From contig NZ_SMGK01000007.1 in the NCBI RefSeq assembly GCF_004339725.1, positions 1 to 64,000 on the forward strand: a DNA stretch of 64,000 bases. The letters run 5' to 3'. Below, piece after piece: positions 37,404 to 45,756 of this stretch (within the stretch, counting starts at the first letter, position 1; every line of letters starts with the position of its first letter). The stretch is from Acidipila rosea. Lineage in GTDB: Bacteria; Acidobacteriota; Terriglobia; Terriglobales; Acidobacteriaceae. The notes under the pieces are model-generated. The model was not told the DNA's origin, did not search any database, and worked only from the letters and a program-made list of their open reading frames with translations. The translations under genes were made by a program, and so were the position numbers.

Positions 37404-38162
37404 TTAGCCCAGGCGGTCAAGCATCTCTTCCGGAGTCATCCGAATGCAGGTGAAGATGGGGGTGTCTTTGAGCGTGTAGGGACTGATCTCGGTCTCGCGA
37501 AGCTGCTGCACGAGGTCGAGGAAGTCCTCGGGGAAGTTCGTCTCAAAAGCCACCACGAACTCCTGATCATCGATGCCAAAGGAGTAGGTCGTATTGAGCT
37601 TGACGCGGGGATAGAGATGGCCGACGCGGATATGTTCGTTCATCAGCCGTTGACGCTCTTCCATCGGCAGCAGGTACCAGGCGCGGGTCTTCCAGAAAGG
37701 ATAGATAAAGATATACTTCTGCCCGCCAGGGCGAAGAAAACCGCGGGAGTCTGCCTGCCCTTCGTGTTCATGGCCGATCAGATACTGAGACCGCTTGGTC
37801 ATCGAAAGGTAGTTGTAGGGCGTCTCGAGATAGCCTCCCAGGGGGGTTGCCATGAGCTCGGCCGTCATCTGGCTAAGGTCGTCCGGTGAGTAGCAGATGC
37901 GCCACAGCACCATGTCGCAGTCGCCGCGCAGGCCAACGGTCGAATAGCTGAGCGAGAGCAGCCGACCGGGCTGATTCCACCGCTTGATGACCTCGGCGAA
38001 AAGGCGCTTGTGCTCAGCACGTTCGCTTGCGGGAAGCCGCCGCCACTCTGGCATCACCTTGAAGAAGGTAAACCCGATGGTCTGGCGCTGTACTTTCTTC
38101 TCTTCTTTGTGTGCGGGCTGATTCTGATCCTGGGGACGCTCTGCGACGGCTGCTTCAGACAT
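37404..38162 (-). CDS. hemQ: HemQ-type coproheme decarboxylase (chlorite dismutase family)
   Basis: About 252 residues of the chlorite-dismutase fold. After a charged, disordered N-terminus, IGFTFFKVMPEWRRLPASER starts the domain. YIFIYPFWKTRAWYLLPMEE and the block MNEHIRVGHLYPRVKL followed by YSFGIDDQEFVVAFE correspond to the heme-side Tyr/Lys and proximal His regions of HemQ. True chlorite dismutases carry a distal Arg in a different setting, so decarboxylation of coproheme to heme b is the better call. The ATG at 38162 has GGAGCGA upstream; a GTG at 38186 is also in frame. It is 1.6 kb from hemACD, on the other strand. Confidence 0.85.
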   Translation of the reverse strand: MSEAAVAERPQDQNQPAHKEEKKVQRQTIGFTFFKVMPEWRRLPASERAEHKRLFAEVIKRWNQPGRLLSLSYSTVGLRGDCDMVLWRICYSPDDLSQMTAELMATPLGGYLETPYNYLSMTKRSQYLIGHEHEGQADSRGFLRPGGQKYIFIYPFWKTRAWYLLPMEERQRLMNEHIRVGHLYPRVKLNTTYSFGIDDQEFVVAFETNFPEDFLDLVQQLRETEISPYTLKDTPIFTCIRMTPEEMLDRLG

Positions 38163-38205
38163 TGGGTTCGCTCCTGTTTGGCTCACTCACCATGCTAGCA
38201 AAAAC

Positions 38206-38481
38206 TTACGGATGGGTTGAGCGCAGGCGGATGGCGCTTTCAGGACACGCGATAACACATAGATTACAGCCATGGCAGCGCTCGGCATGAACAGCGATAG
38301 CCTGCCACCTCGGTTTGCGCTTGTGCGGGCGTCCAATCTCGCCAGGCGAAAAGAGCCTCATCTCGAAGACCTCAAATGGACAGACAGCTACGCAGTCCTG
38401 TTTGCCGTCGCAGCGGTTGCGATCAATAACCGGAACGACGTTGCCGGATTCCGGCTGGCAGGAACCTGGACGATAAGGCAT
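38206..38481 (-). CDS. Ferredoxin-like protein with two Cys motifs, one incomplete
   Basis: A 91-residue protein. RCDGKQDCVAVCPFEVFE near residue 25 is a ferredoxin motif in which the usual second Cys is Lys (C-x2-K-x2-C-x3-CP). RCHGCNLCVIACPESAIRL near residue 70 is a complete C-x2-C-x2-C-x3-CP motif. It could carry one 4Fe-4S plus one 3Fe-4S or altered cluster. The ATG at 38481 avoids overlap with the YVTN gene ending at 38498. Electron partners are unknown; it lies 43 bp upstream of hemQ in the same direction, so an electron-transfer link to heme synthesis is possible. Confidence 0.82.
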   Translation of the reverse strand: MPYRPGSCQPESGNVVPVIDRNRCDGKQDCVAVCPFEVFEMRLFSPGEIGRPHKRKPRWQAIAVHAERCHGCNLCVIACPESAIRLRSTHP

Positions 38482-38497
38482 ACAAATGAGATGCTCG

Positions 38498-39496
38498 TTA
38501 CTTCGCCCATGCAAGCCCGTCAGCAAAGTTGCCTGCTGTGATGAGCTTTTGAACTTTCCAGTGGGATAGATCGATGGCTGCGACTTTAGCGCTGGTGTTG
38601 CACGACACGTAGGCGACTTTACCGTCGGGGCGAATCAGAACCTCCTGTGGCTTGCTCGGGACGGCGATGTTGCGAACCACCTTCATCGTGGCAAGATCCA
38701 CTACAGATACCTGATCCACGGTCGGGACGGCGACCAGCAGCCACCGTCCATCGGCGGTTGCAGCGCTTCCATAGCCAAGGCCCGGAAGCGCAACCCACGT
38801 CTTTATCTTGTTCGTTGCTGTATCGATCACGGCCAGCCGTGGCTTGATCTGGTCCGAGGTGAACGCCAGTTTGTCGTCGTGGGAGACGGAGATCCTCTGC
38901 ACCTTGTCCGATACTGGAATGACCGCCATCGTCTTCCGGTTGACCATGTCGAGCACCGAGACGGTGCCCGGGCCAACATTTGCCGTATAGCCGCGCGTGC
39001 CGTCGTGGGAGAGCGCCAGCATGTGTGACTGCTCCTGGCCGGTTGGAATAGCGCCCAGGATCTTGTGTGTCTGCGGATCAATGATGGTCACAGTTTTGTC
39101 GAGCTCGGTGGTGACATAAAGCAGGTTCCGCGCGGGATCAAGCACCGGAAGATGGGGCCGCACGCCGTGGCCGAAGTCGACGTGGCCGACGATCTTTCTC
39201 GATGGCAGGTCGATAATGAGCATTTCGTGGCCATTGAGTCCCGGTTTTCCAACACCCACATTTCCATAGATCGGCATGTAGGCTGTTTTTCCGTCCGCCG
39301 AGGTGGTAATTTCGTGGCCGTGTACCCCGGGGGTTCCTTCATGGATGATCGCTACCTCCTGGCCGGATGCAGGATTGACGATGCTGAGATCGCTGTCTCC
39401 CTGATTCACTACCAGCAGGGACTGAGCTGGAGCGGCGACGATAAAGGCAGAAAAAAAGCCAATCGGTAGGAGACTCAGGAAAAAGGACTTTCTCAT
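38498..39496 (-). CDS. Secreted YVTN-type beta-propeller protein
   Basis: About 332 residues. The signal peptide MRKSFFLSLLPIGFFSAFIVAAPAQ precedes repeats of the YVTN/lactonase-like propeller, for instance LLVVNQGDSDLSIVNPASG, NLLYVTTELDKTVTIIDPQT, TRGYTANVGPGTVSVLDMV and VAYVSCNTSAKVAAIDL. Around seven blades fit the length. Such proteins are periplasmic or surface-exposed; the ligand is unknown. The ATG at 39496 begins the leader; the frame extends a further 14 codons upstream without leader character. Confidence 0.87.
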   Translation of the reverse strand: MRKSFFLSLLPIGFFSAFIVAAPAQSLLVVNQGDSDLSIVNPASGQEVAIIHEGTPGVHGHEITTSADGKTAYMPIYGNVGVGKPGLNGHEMLIIDLPSRKIVGHVDFGHGVRPHLPVLDPARNLLYVTTELDKTVTIIDPQTHKILGAIPTGQEQSHMLALSHDGTRGYTANVGPGTVSVLDMVNRKTMAVIPVSDKVQRISVSHDDKLAFTSDQIKPRLAVIDTATNKIKTWVALPGLGYGSAATADGRWLLVAVPTVDQVSVVDLATMKVVRNIAVPSKPQEVLIRPDGKVAYVSCNTSAKVAAIDLSHWKVQKLITAGNFADGLAWAK

Positions 39497-39599
39497 AGGG
39501 AGAGAAGTATAGCCTCGCGGAGATGTTTCTCGCAGCAAGGATTTTGATTCATCCCCTTTGCCGATCGGTGCACTGCTGGCCTCCGGGTGATGACGGAGC

Positions 39600-40346
39600 C
39601 TAGCGGAAGCGCAGATAGCCCCAGCGATCCGGAACGTGCATATTGATGACGCCCTGCGGAGACCAGACCCAGTTGTCTTCCTTCGGCTGGCCTGGCTTCC
39701 ACTCTACCCGGCTGAAGTTGATGCGCCACACAGTCCCGTTATGCGGTGGAGGCACATGCTGACGGGAGTTGAAGGCGCTCAGGGGATAGGCAATTTCCAG
39801 CGTCCATCCCTGATCCGTGTCACCGGCATGATTAATGGTTCCCTGGACCGCAACAGCTGTCTTCAGCCCCGCAATGTCCCAGCTGTTATCTGGCTTCCCA
39901 TTCTCGTTGTAAGGCTTGTTCAGGAAGAGGTCCCAGCCGGTATTGAATGCATTCATTTCAAATTCATAGTAGCTTTCCGTTTGCGGCAACGGTTTGACGA
40001 AGACCTCGAAGTCATTGTCGTGAAAGATGACAGAGTCATGTTTCCGCAGCGTCGCCGTCACATTCGGCTCCTGCAATTCGGCTGCAATGTAGAGATACTT
40101 GTCATCCCACAGCATCTTGACGCGGGTGCGAAAGCGCGGTGCGGGCCTGGCTGTCCCTTCAATATCGACAAAGTCTGAGGTCCATTTAGCCTCCTTCCAC
40201 GCCGGATCATCGAGCTTTCCGTCGATGTGGATGGGGGTGCTGGCGCGGTAGCAGTCATAGGACAGCGGCGTTGTCTGCTTACTCTGTGCGTGGGCGGCAG
40301 GGGCGATCAAGGTCGCCAGGCTGAGAACGATGAGCGGTCGAATCAT
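39600..40346 (-). CDS. Secreted carbohydrate-binding family 9-like protein
   Basis: About 248 residues. Signal peptide MIRPLIVLSLATLIAPAAHAQ, then a CBM9-like domain: IHIDGKLDDPAWKEAKWTSDF, RTRVKMLWDDKYLYIAAEL, FHDNDFEVFVKPL and WTLEIAYPLSAF, ending HVPDRWGYLRFR. These proteins bind sugars outside the cell and often stand alone in Acidobacteriota. The start at 40346 is chosen because the leader begins there; the open frame upstream reaches the divergent promoter region. It is convergent with nothing and runs in the same direction as the YVTN gene 103 bp away. Confidence 0.86.
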   Translation of the reverse strand: MIRPLIVLSLATLIAPAAHAQSKQTTPLSYDCYRASTPIHIDGKLDDPAWKEAKWTSDFVDIEGTARPAPRFRTRVKMLWDDKYLYIAAELQEPNVTATLRKHDSVIFHDNDFEVFVKPLPQTESYYEFEMNAFNTGWDLFLNKPYNENGKPDNSWDIAGLKTAVAVQGTINHAGDTDQGWTLEIAYPLSAFNSRQHVPPPHNGTVWRINFSRVEWKPGQPKEDNWVWSPQGVINMHVPDRWGYLRFR

Positions 40347-40457
40347 GGGTGCCTCTTGTATGCATGTTTTGGAACTTTGGGCAGAAGGCAAACTTATCAT
40401 GACCGCGGATTGAAGAATGAAAGCCCGCGTCAGGTCAAAAGAGCATTTTCCCGTAGG

Positions 40458-40463
40458 TATACT
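40458..40463 (+). promoter_or_regulatory. -10-like element close to the DedA-family gene start
   Basis: TATACT ends eight bases before the ATG at 40472, as before the ccsA/hemX gene. Transcription would start almost on the start codon. No ribosome-binding site is seen before this ATG, supporting a leaderless message; the -35 is not recognisable. Confidence 0.35.
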
Positions 40464-40471
40464 CAATTTGA

Positions 40472-41113
40472 ATGACTGAAAAGATTCTTGCTGTCCTGGC
40501 CCATTTTATTATTGCGACCATCTCAGCCTCTGGGTACGGGGGCGTGGCCCTGCTCATGGGTATCGAGTCGGCGTGCGTGCCGCTACCCTCTGAGATCATC
40601 ATGCCATTTGCGGGCTACCTGGTGCACCTGGGCCAGTTGAAGCTCTTCTGGGTGGCAACGGCGGGTGCGATTGGCTGCAATCTCGGCTCCGCAGTGGCCT
40701 ACTGGATTGGCGCATATGGTGGCCGCCCGATGGTCGAGCGTTTTGGCCGGTATGTGCTTCTAGGCAAACACGATCTCGACCGCACGACTCACTTCTTTAA
40801 TCGCTTCGGCGGCATCACCGTTTTTGTTGCGCGCCTGCTGCCGGTGGTGCGGACCTTTATTGCTCTTCCTGCGGGAATTGCCAGGATGCCGCAGCTTCGC
40901 TTCCATATTTATACGTTTCTGGGCTCGTGGCCCTGGTGTTTCGTGCTGGCCTACGTCGGCGCAAAGCTGGGGCAGGGGTGGGATAGCGACCCACGCTTCA
41001 AGGCGATCTTTCATCGCTTCCATACCGCGGTCGTTCTGGTGCTGCTGATCAGTTTTGTATGGTTTGTCTGGTCGCACTGGCGGCGCTCGCGGAATGAGCC
41101 GGAGACGGCGTGA
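40472..41113 (+). CDS. DedA-family membrane protein
   Basis: A 213-residue protein with the SNARE-associated (DedA/VTT) core. GIESACVPLPSEIIMPFAGYL near residue 30, GAIGCNLGSAVAYWIGAYGG near 65 and FVARLLPVVRTFIALPAG near 120 contain the conserved acidic and arginine residues. The family includes undecaprenyl-phosphate and phosphatidylethanolamine translocases and proteins acting in membrane homeostasis. Exact lipid substrate cannot be inferred. It is monocistronic, divergent from the CBM9-like gene. Confidence 0.92.
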   Translation: MTEKILAVLAHFIIATISASGYGGVALLMGIESACVPLPSEIIMPFAGYLVHLGQLKLFWVATAGAIGCNLGSAVAYWIGAYGGRPMVERFGRYVLLGKHDLDRTTHFFNRFGGITVFVARLLPVVRTFIALPAGIARMPQLRFHIYTFLGSWPWCFVLAYVGAKLGQGWDSDPRFKAIFHRFHTAVVLVLLISFVWFVWSHWRRSRNEPETA

Positions 41114-41286
41114 CTTTGATTCTGTGAATACCGTAACTGCATTCAGAGTTTCATGGCTTCCATTCAATGTCACAAGTCACCGTTCAGGGCAGCTGGTTTG
41201 CCAAATAGCCATTTGCGGGGCGAGACTGAAGTGTTTGCAACACGCTCCATTTTTTTATCCAGTGAGAGGACGGTCTAAAGAAAGCA

Positions 41287-42633
41287 ATGCCAACACCCAA
41301 AGACAGCGGTCATGAATCCGCTGCCGGAGCACAGATCAAGCCAGCAACAGGAAAACTCGGTGTCATGCTGGTCGGCATGGGGGCCGTCGCTACGACCCTG
41401 ATCGCCGGAGTAGAAGCAGTCCGCCGCGGGAAGGCAGCGCCTATCGGTTCGCTGACCCAGCTCGGCACGATTCGTCTGGGCAAGCGCACCGACAACCAGA
41501 CGCCACTCATCAAGGATTTTGTTCCGCTTGCGGACCTGCAGGACGTTGTTTTCACCGGCTGGGAGATTTTCCCTGAGAACATGTACGAGGCCGCCAAGCA
41601 TGCCAAGGTGCTCGATAAGGAACTCCTGGAAGAGATGAAGGAGTACCTGGAATCAATCCAGCCGATGCCGGCTGTATTCGATCAGCACTACGTCAAGCGT
41701 CTGAATGGCACCCATGTGAAGAAAGGCCGCAGCAAGTGCGATCTCGCCCAGCAACTGCGCAATGATATTCAGGAGTTCCAGAGCAAGGTCGATCGCGTGG
41801 TTGTTCTATGGACCGGTTCGACTGAAATCTTCCTTGAGCCGACCGCGGTTCACCAGTCGCTGGAGGCCTTTGAAAAGGGTCTGCTGGAAGATGATCCGGG
41901 AATTGCGCCTTCGCAGATCTATGCCTATGCAGCCCTCAAAGAAGGTGTGCCGTTTGCTAATGGCGCTCCGAATCTGACTGTTGACCTTCCCTGCATGCAG
42001 GAACTGGCGAAGATCACCGGTGCGCCAATCTGTGGCAAGGATTTCAAGACCGGACAGACTTTCATGAAGACTGTACTCGCTCCGGCCTTGAAGACGCGAA
42101 TGCTGGGACTTCGTGGCTGGTATTCGACCAACATCCTCGGTAATCGCGATGGTGAGGTGCTCGATGATCCCGAGTCCTTCAAGACCAAGGAAGAGTCGAA
42201 GCTTGGTGTGCTCGACTTCATTCTGCAACCGAAGCTGCATCCAGAGCTCTATGGCGATATCTACCACAAGGTTCGCATTAATTATTATCCGCCGCGTGGT
42301 GACAACAAAGAGGGCTGGGACAACATCGATATCTTCGGTTGGCTGGGCTATCCGATGGAGATCAAGGTGGACTTTCTCTGCCGCGACTCGATCCTGGCGG
42401 CTCCGCTGGCGCTGGATCTGGTTCTCTTCCTTGACCTGGCCAAGCGTACGCCTGAGTTGAGCCATCTCGGTATCCAGGAATGGCTGAGCTTCTACTTCAA
42501 ATCGCCTATGGTGGCAGAGGGGCTCTATCCAGAGCATGACCTCTTTATCCAATCGATGAAGCTCAAGAACACGCTGCGCCACATCATGGGTGCAGACCTG
42601 ATCACCCACCTCGGCCTTGAGTACTACGACTAG
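41287..42633 (+). CDS. ino1: Myo-inositol-1-phosphate synthase
   Basis: A 448-residue enzyme converting glucose-6-phosphate to inositol-3-phosphate. LGVMLVGMGAVATTLIAGVEA is the NAD-binding Rossmann start. DRVVVLWTGSTEIF, PFANGAPNLTVDLP, APICGKDFKTGQTFMKTVLAP and GWYSTNILGNRDGEVLDDP are conserved catalytic and binding blocks of the bacterial/archaeal type. Bacterial inositol phosphate feeds phosphatidylinositol, mycothiol or osmolyte synthesis; which applies here is not shown by neighbours. A 173-bp leader separates it from the DedA gene, and a clear hairpin follows its stop. Confidence 0.95.
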   Translation: MPTPKDSGHESAAGAQIKPATGKLGVMLVGMGAVATTLIAGVEAVRRGKAAPIGSLTQLGTIRLGKRTDNQTPLIKDFVPLADLQDVVFTGWEIFPENMYEAAKHAKVLDKELLEEMKEYLESIQPMPAVFDQHYVKRLNGTHVKKGRSKCDLAQQLRNDIQEFQSKVDRVVVLWTGSTEIFLEPTAVHQSLEAFEKGLLEDDPGIAPSQIYAYAALKEGVPFANGAPNLTVDLPCMQELAKITGAPICGKDFKTGQTFMKTVLAPALKTRMLGLRGWYSTNILGNRDGEVLDDPESFKTKEESKLGVLDFILQPKLHPELYGDIYHKVRINYYPPRGDNKEGWDNIDIFGWLGYPMEIKVDFLCRDSILAAPLALDLVLFLDLAKRTPELSHLGIQEWLSFYFKSPMVAEGLYPEHDLFIQSMKLKNTLRHIMGADLITHLGLEYYD

Positions 42634-42660
42634 TTCCGGGGGAGTTCTCATTTGGAAAGC

Positions 42661-42684
42661 GGGGGTAGGCTTTGGCCTGCCCCC
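42661..42684 (+). terminator. Hairpin terminator after ino1
   Basis: GGGGGTAGGC (42661-42670), loop TTTG, and GCCTGCCCCC (42675-42684) form a 10-bp stem with one U-G wobble, 27 bases after the ino1 stop. Only a short pyrimidine-rich tail follows, so it is an imperfect but likely intrinsic terminator. Confidence 0.6.
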
Positions 42685-42765
42685 TCTGTATCTGTCTCGC
42701 TTACCAGACCAGGCTGCAGCAGAAAAATCCCGATTGATGCGCAGGCGCATCTACCCTTAGTGACG

Positions 42766-43152
42766 ATGACAACTCCTGCCGAGCAGAACGCCGACCCGCG
42801 CACTTACTTCGCCTCTGAGCGCACCTTTCTTGCCTGGATTCGTACCGGCATCGCCCTGATGGGCTTTGGCTTTGTGGTTTCACGGTTCGGGCTGTTTCTG
42901 CGTGAGCTCAGACCGAATGATGTCCGTCTTCCCAGTCATGCGACGGGACTTTCGCTTTGGCTGGGCATGTCGCTGGTAGGATTAGGCGTCGCGGTCAATA
43001 TCGGATCGGCGATCCGTCACATCCATCTCACCAAGTTGCTGCGGGAGGGGCGATTCCATCCGGGCAAATTGTCGACACTGGCTACGGTGGTCGCCCTGCT
43101 GCTGGCGATGGTTGGGCTCGGAATGATGGCTTATCTGCTGCGCGTTCATTGA
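42766..43152 (+). CDS. DUF202 (YidH-like) membrane protein
   Basis: A 128-residue protein with the DUF202 signature: RTYFASERTFLAWIRTGIAL near residue 12, followed by three membrane segments (about 28-45, 63-82 and 100-120). The family is widespread and functionally undefined. The ATG at 42766 is chosen because it begins just before the conserved motif; upstream in-frame sequence overlaps the ino1 terminator. It is convergent with the GH78-like gene 21 bp away. Confidence 0.87.
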   Translation: MTTPAEQNADPRTYFASERTFLAWIRTGIALMGFGFVVSRFGLFLRELRPNDVRLPSHATGLSLWLGMSLVGLGVAVNIGSAIRHIHLTKLLREGRFHPGKLSTLATVVALLLAMVGLGMMAYLLRVH

Positions 43153-43173
43153 TCGGATAATCGAGTCCTCAAG

Positions 43174-45699
43174 CTACTCCGCCTGAATCTCATAGTGCCC
43201 GGAAGATTTGAGCATTAGCCGTAGGCGAGTCCCGCCCTCAGCAGGTATGCCGTCCATGGGCTTGCCGTTCACCTGGATGGTGGTTGAGCCTTTTGCCACA
43301 GGGAACAGGACCGTTGCATTTAGCCCCGCAGGCACATCGATGGATGCCTTCATCCCATTCTCTGCGTGCAACTCCACCTTTAGCGGTCCTTCGGGGGTTG
43401 GCTCCTGACCGCGTGCCCATTTCAGGTCGAGCAGGTCAGGGCGAATCACTACCCGGCTGAAACCCTCCGCCACTGGTTGAATGCCGAGTACCTGTTCCAT
43501 AAGCCAGTAAGTTGGAGCGGCAGACCACCCATGCGCCATGCTGACGAAGTATCCAGCGCGCCCGTCTGCCTGCAGATCCAGATGTGGATTGTCTTTAGGC
43601 CAGGATGGGTCATAGGCTTCCCAAAAAGTTGTTGCTCCTTCGTCAATCATTCCGCCCCAGTACTCGCGAATCCACTTCAGTGCGGCGTCACGATGGTCCA
43701 TCTTTGCCATTGCATCCAAAACGTAAGCACCATAGTACGGAGTGATAAGGTTGGGGCGGAAGGTCGGCTCGCCCACCTTCGAGAGTACGTTCGTCCAGAT
43801 CGATCCGTATTGATCCGGGTCAGCTACTCCTGATAGGACAGCCATGGCATTCGTCTGCCAGCGTGGTCCGAAATCTCCATCGGACTGCGACCATAAAGAT
43901 CGCTGAGCCGCTTTCTTCAATTGCGCTGCACGGCTCTTGAAGTGGTCTGCGTTCGACGTGTCGCCAAGCTCCTTCAGCAGGTTCGCGCCGTCCACATACG
44001 CGCGATAGTATTCCAGCGTGGTCGCCTGCCGTACCTCCGGATTGTCCCCGTATAAGTTAATCGCCCAGTCCACAAAGAGCCATGCATGTGTGCGGTTTGT
44101 GAATTGATTCTGCGCGTCGAACTCCTTATCCATGACTTGCAGCAACTGTAAAAGCTGAGGGTGAACCTTTTCCAGAAACTGTTTGTCACCGGTGTGGCGA
44201 TAGTAGTTCTGCAATTCCGTGACCCAGAAGGCGGAGTAGCCCGGTATCCCATTCACATGCTCCTGGACAGGAACATCACCCACCAGTCGCGACATCGTGT
44301 CCTTGAGAAGAAAGTGGTCGAAAAAGATGGTGTCGCTGACGTGGCCGCTGATATCTGTGTCGCCCATCCAGCGCCCCCGGTCGCGTTTGGGAGCATCCCA
44401 GATGTCATCCTGCATGCAGAGGTGGACCGTGTACGCGCCTATCTCCCAGATGCGATTCAGAAGGGGATCAGAGGACTCAAACGATCCCGCGTAGTTTACG
44501 GGGTAGTAGATGTCTTCAAGGTGAATCGCCTTGAAGCGTAGCTCGGAACCCCCGGAGAGAAACCGGATGCGCGCATAGCGGAAGGCAGACTTCGGTCCAT
44601 GTGCGCTTCCGTGTGGCGGAATCCTCAAAAGGTTCACTCCCAGGTAGGGGCCGTTGTTCACCTCTCCTTGCGACTCGCCGTACTGAATCGAAACCGTGGC
44701 TTCGTTGTCCGAGTCCGAAATTAGCTCGACGCGGCCGGTAACTTCCCGGCCAAAATCCAGGGTCAAGCCCGGTGCATAGCTATTACCCGGGGCTACGCTC
44801 CCCACCTTCACTGTAAATTCGCTCTGTGGACTGGTTGAGTCTGCGGTCAGCGTGTGCAGATTGTAAAACTCGCTTCGGCCTGCAATTACGTTTTCGATAT
44901 TCTCGGCTGGCATGTACATATGCGCCAGAAATGGTGATGCCCCTTCGTATCCGGGCCAGTCGTAGAGGCCCGCGTCCGCATTCCACTGAAAGAGATTGAT
45001 CGATCCCTCAATGGGGCTGATAGCTGTGGCATGTGGCCATGCAGAATCGTCAAACTTCGCATGCTCCCAGCCTTGGGATGCGTGGAGTGTCGCCTTCCAT
45101 TGTGGACCACTGATGAGAATCGCCGGACCGTCTACTCCTCCGGGTTCGGGGATGATCTTCGCTACCATCACCTCGCCGAAGAGCTGTTGCATGCCCATGG
45201 GACTGTTCATCGAGCCGGGAATGCCCCGTCCGCGTACAACTTCCATTGCTATTACATTTCGCCCTGCGTGGAGCAGCCGTGCGACATCCACACGGAAGAC
45301 GTGCATTCCCAGAGGGTCAAGCGTGTTGCTTGAGATCTGCTCCGCAAGCACTCCATTCAGGTAGATTTTTGCCGATCGCGGACCCGCCACGTACAACGTC
45401 GCCTGAGCCGGGGCGCTGGCGAGACTAAAGGCCGCACGGAAGTAGTGAGGCTCTATGCTTCCGTTAGCACCAGGACTGATGTACTGAATAGCGCCAATCC
45501 GCCCGACGAGCGAGTCGTCTTTGGTCCAGATGTATTGCTCAGGAAGCGGTTTGTGAAATGAGGAGAAGAGTTGCGGATGACGAACCGTACGGGTTGGATC
45601 GAGCTGGCCAGGGGGAATGGTGGACTGTTTCTGCGCGAAGCCACAGCATATGACTGTAAAGGTGAAAAGGGACAGCAGACTGATGCTGCGATGTGGCAT
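43174..45699 (-). CDS. Secreted GH78-like (alpha-L-rhamnosidase-related) protein
   Basis: About 841 residues. Signal peptide MPHRSISLLSLFTFTVICCG, an N-terminal sandwich with VAGPRSAKIYLNGVLAEQ, then the (alpha/alpha)6 barrel: GAYTVHLCMQDDIWDAPKRD and GRWMGDTDISG near residue 430, WAINLYGDNPEVR, GATTFWEAYDPSW and the C-terminal sandwich GFSRVVIRPDLLDLKWARG. In typical GH78 enzymes the barrel motif has an acidic RDE; here it is RDR, so the general acid is not where expected. Activity on rhamnosides is therefore uncertain. The ATG at 45699 has CGGAG upstream. It is the last gene of the SBP/CoA-transferase operon, 57 bp after the SBP-like gene. Confidence 0.82.
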   Translation of the reverse strand: MPHRSISLLSLFTFTVICCGFAQKQSTIPPGQLDPTRTVRHPQLFSSFHKPLPEQYIWTKDDSLVGRIGAIQYISPGANGSIEPHYFRAAFSLASAPAQATLYVAGPRSAKIYLNGVLAEQISSNTLDPLGMHVFRVDVARLLHAGRNVIAMEVVRGRGIPGSMNSPMGMQQLFGEVMVAKIIPEPGGVDGPAILISGPQWKATLHASQGWEHAKFDDSAWPHATAISPIEGSINLFQWNADAGLYDWPGYEGASPFLAHMYMPAENIENVIAGRSEFYNLHTLTADSTSPQSEFTVKVGSVAPGNSYAPGLTLDFGREVTGRVELISDSDNEATVSIQYGESQGEVNNGPYLGVNLLRIPPHGSAHGPKSAFRYARIRFLSGGSELRFKAIHLEDIYYPVNYAGSFESSDPLLNRIWEIGAYTVHLCMQDDIWDAPKRDRGRWMGDTDISGHVSDTIFFDHFLLKDTMSRLVGDVPVQEHVNGIPGYSAFWVTELQNYYRHTGDKQFLEKVHPQLLQLLQVMDKEFDAQNQFTNRTHAWLFVDWAINLYGDNPEVRQATTLEYYRAYVDGANLLKELGDTSNADHFKSRAAQLKKAAQRSLWSQSDGDFGPRWQTNAMAVLSGVADPDQYGSIWTNVLSKVGEPTFRPNLITPYYGAYVLDAMAKMDHRDAALKWIREYWGGMIDEGATTFWEAYDPSWPKDNPHLDLQADGRAGYFVSMAHGWSAAPTYWLMEQVLGIQPVAEGFSRVVIRPDLLDLKWARGQEPTPEGPLKVELHAENGMKASIDVPAGLNATVLFPVAKGSTTIQVNGKPMDGIPAEGGTRLRLMLKSSGHYEIQAE

Positions 45700-45756
45700 G
45701 TACGAGCTCCGTATGTTGAAGAAGTTCACTGACAGAATCCGCTACTCAGGAAATAT

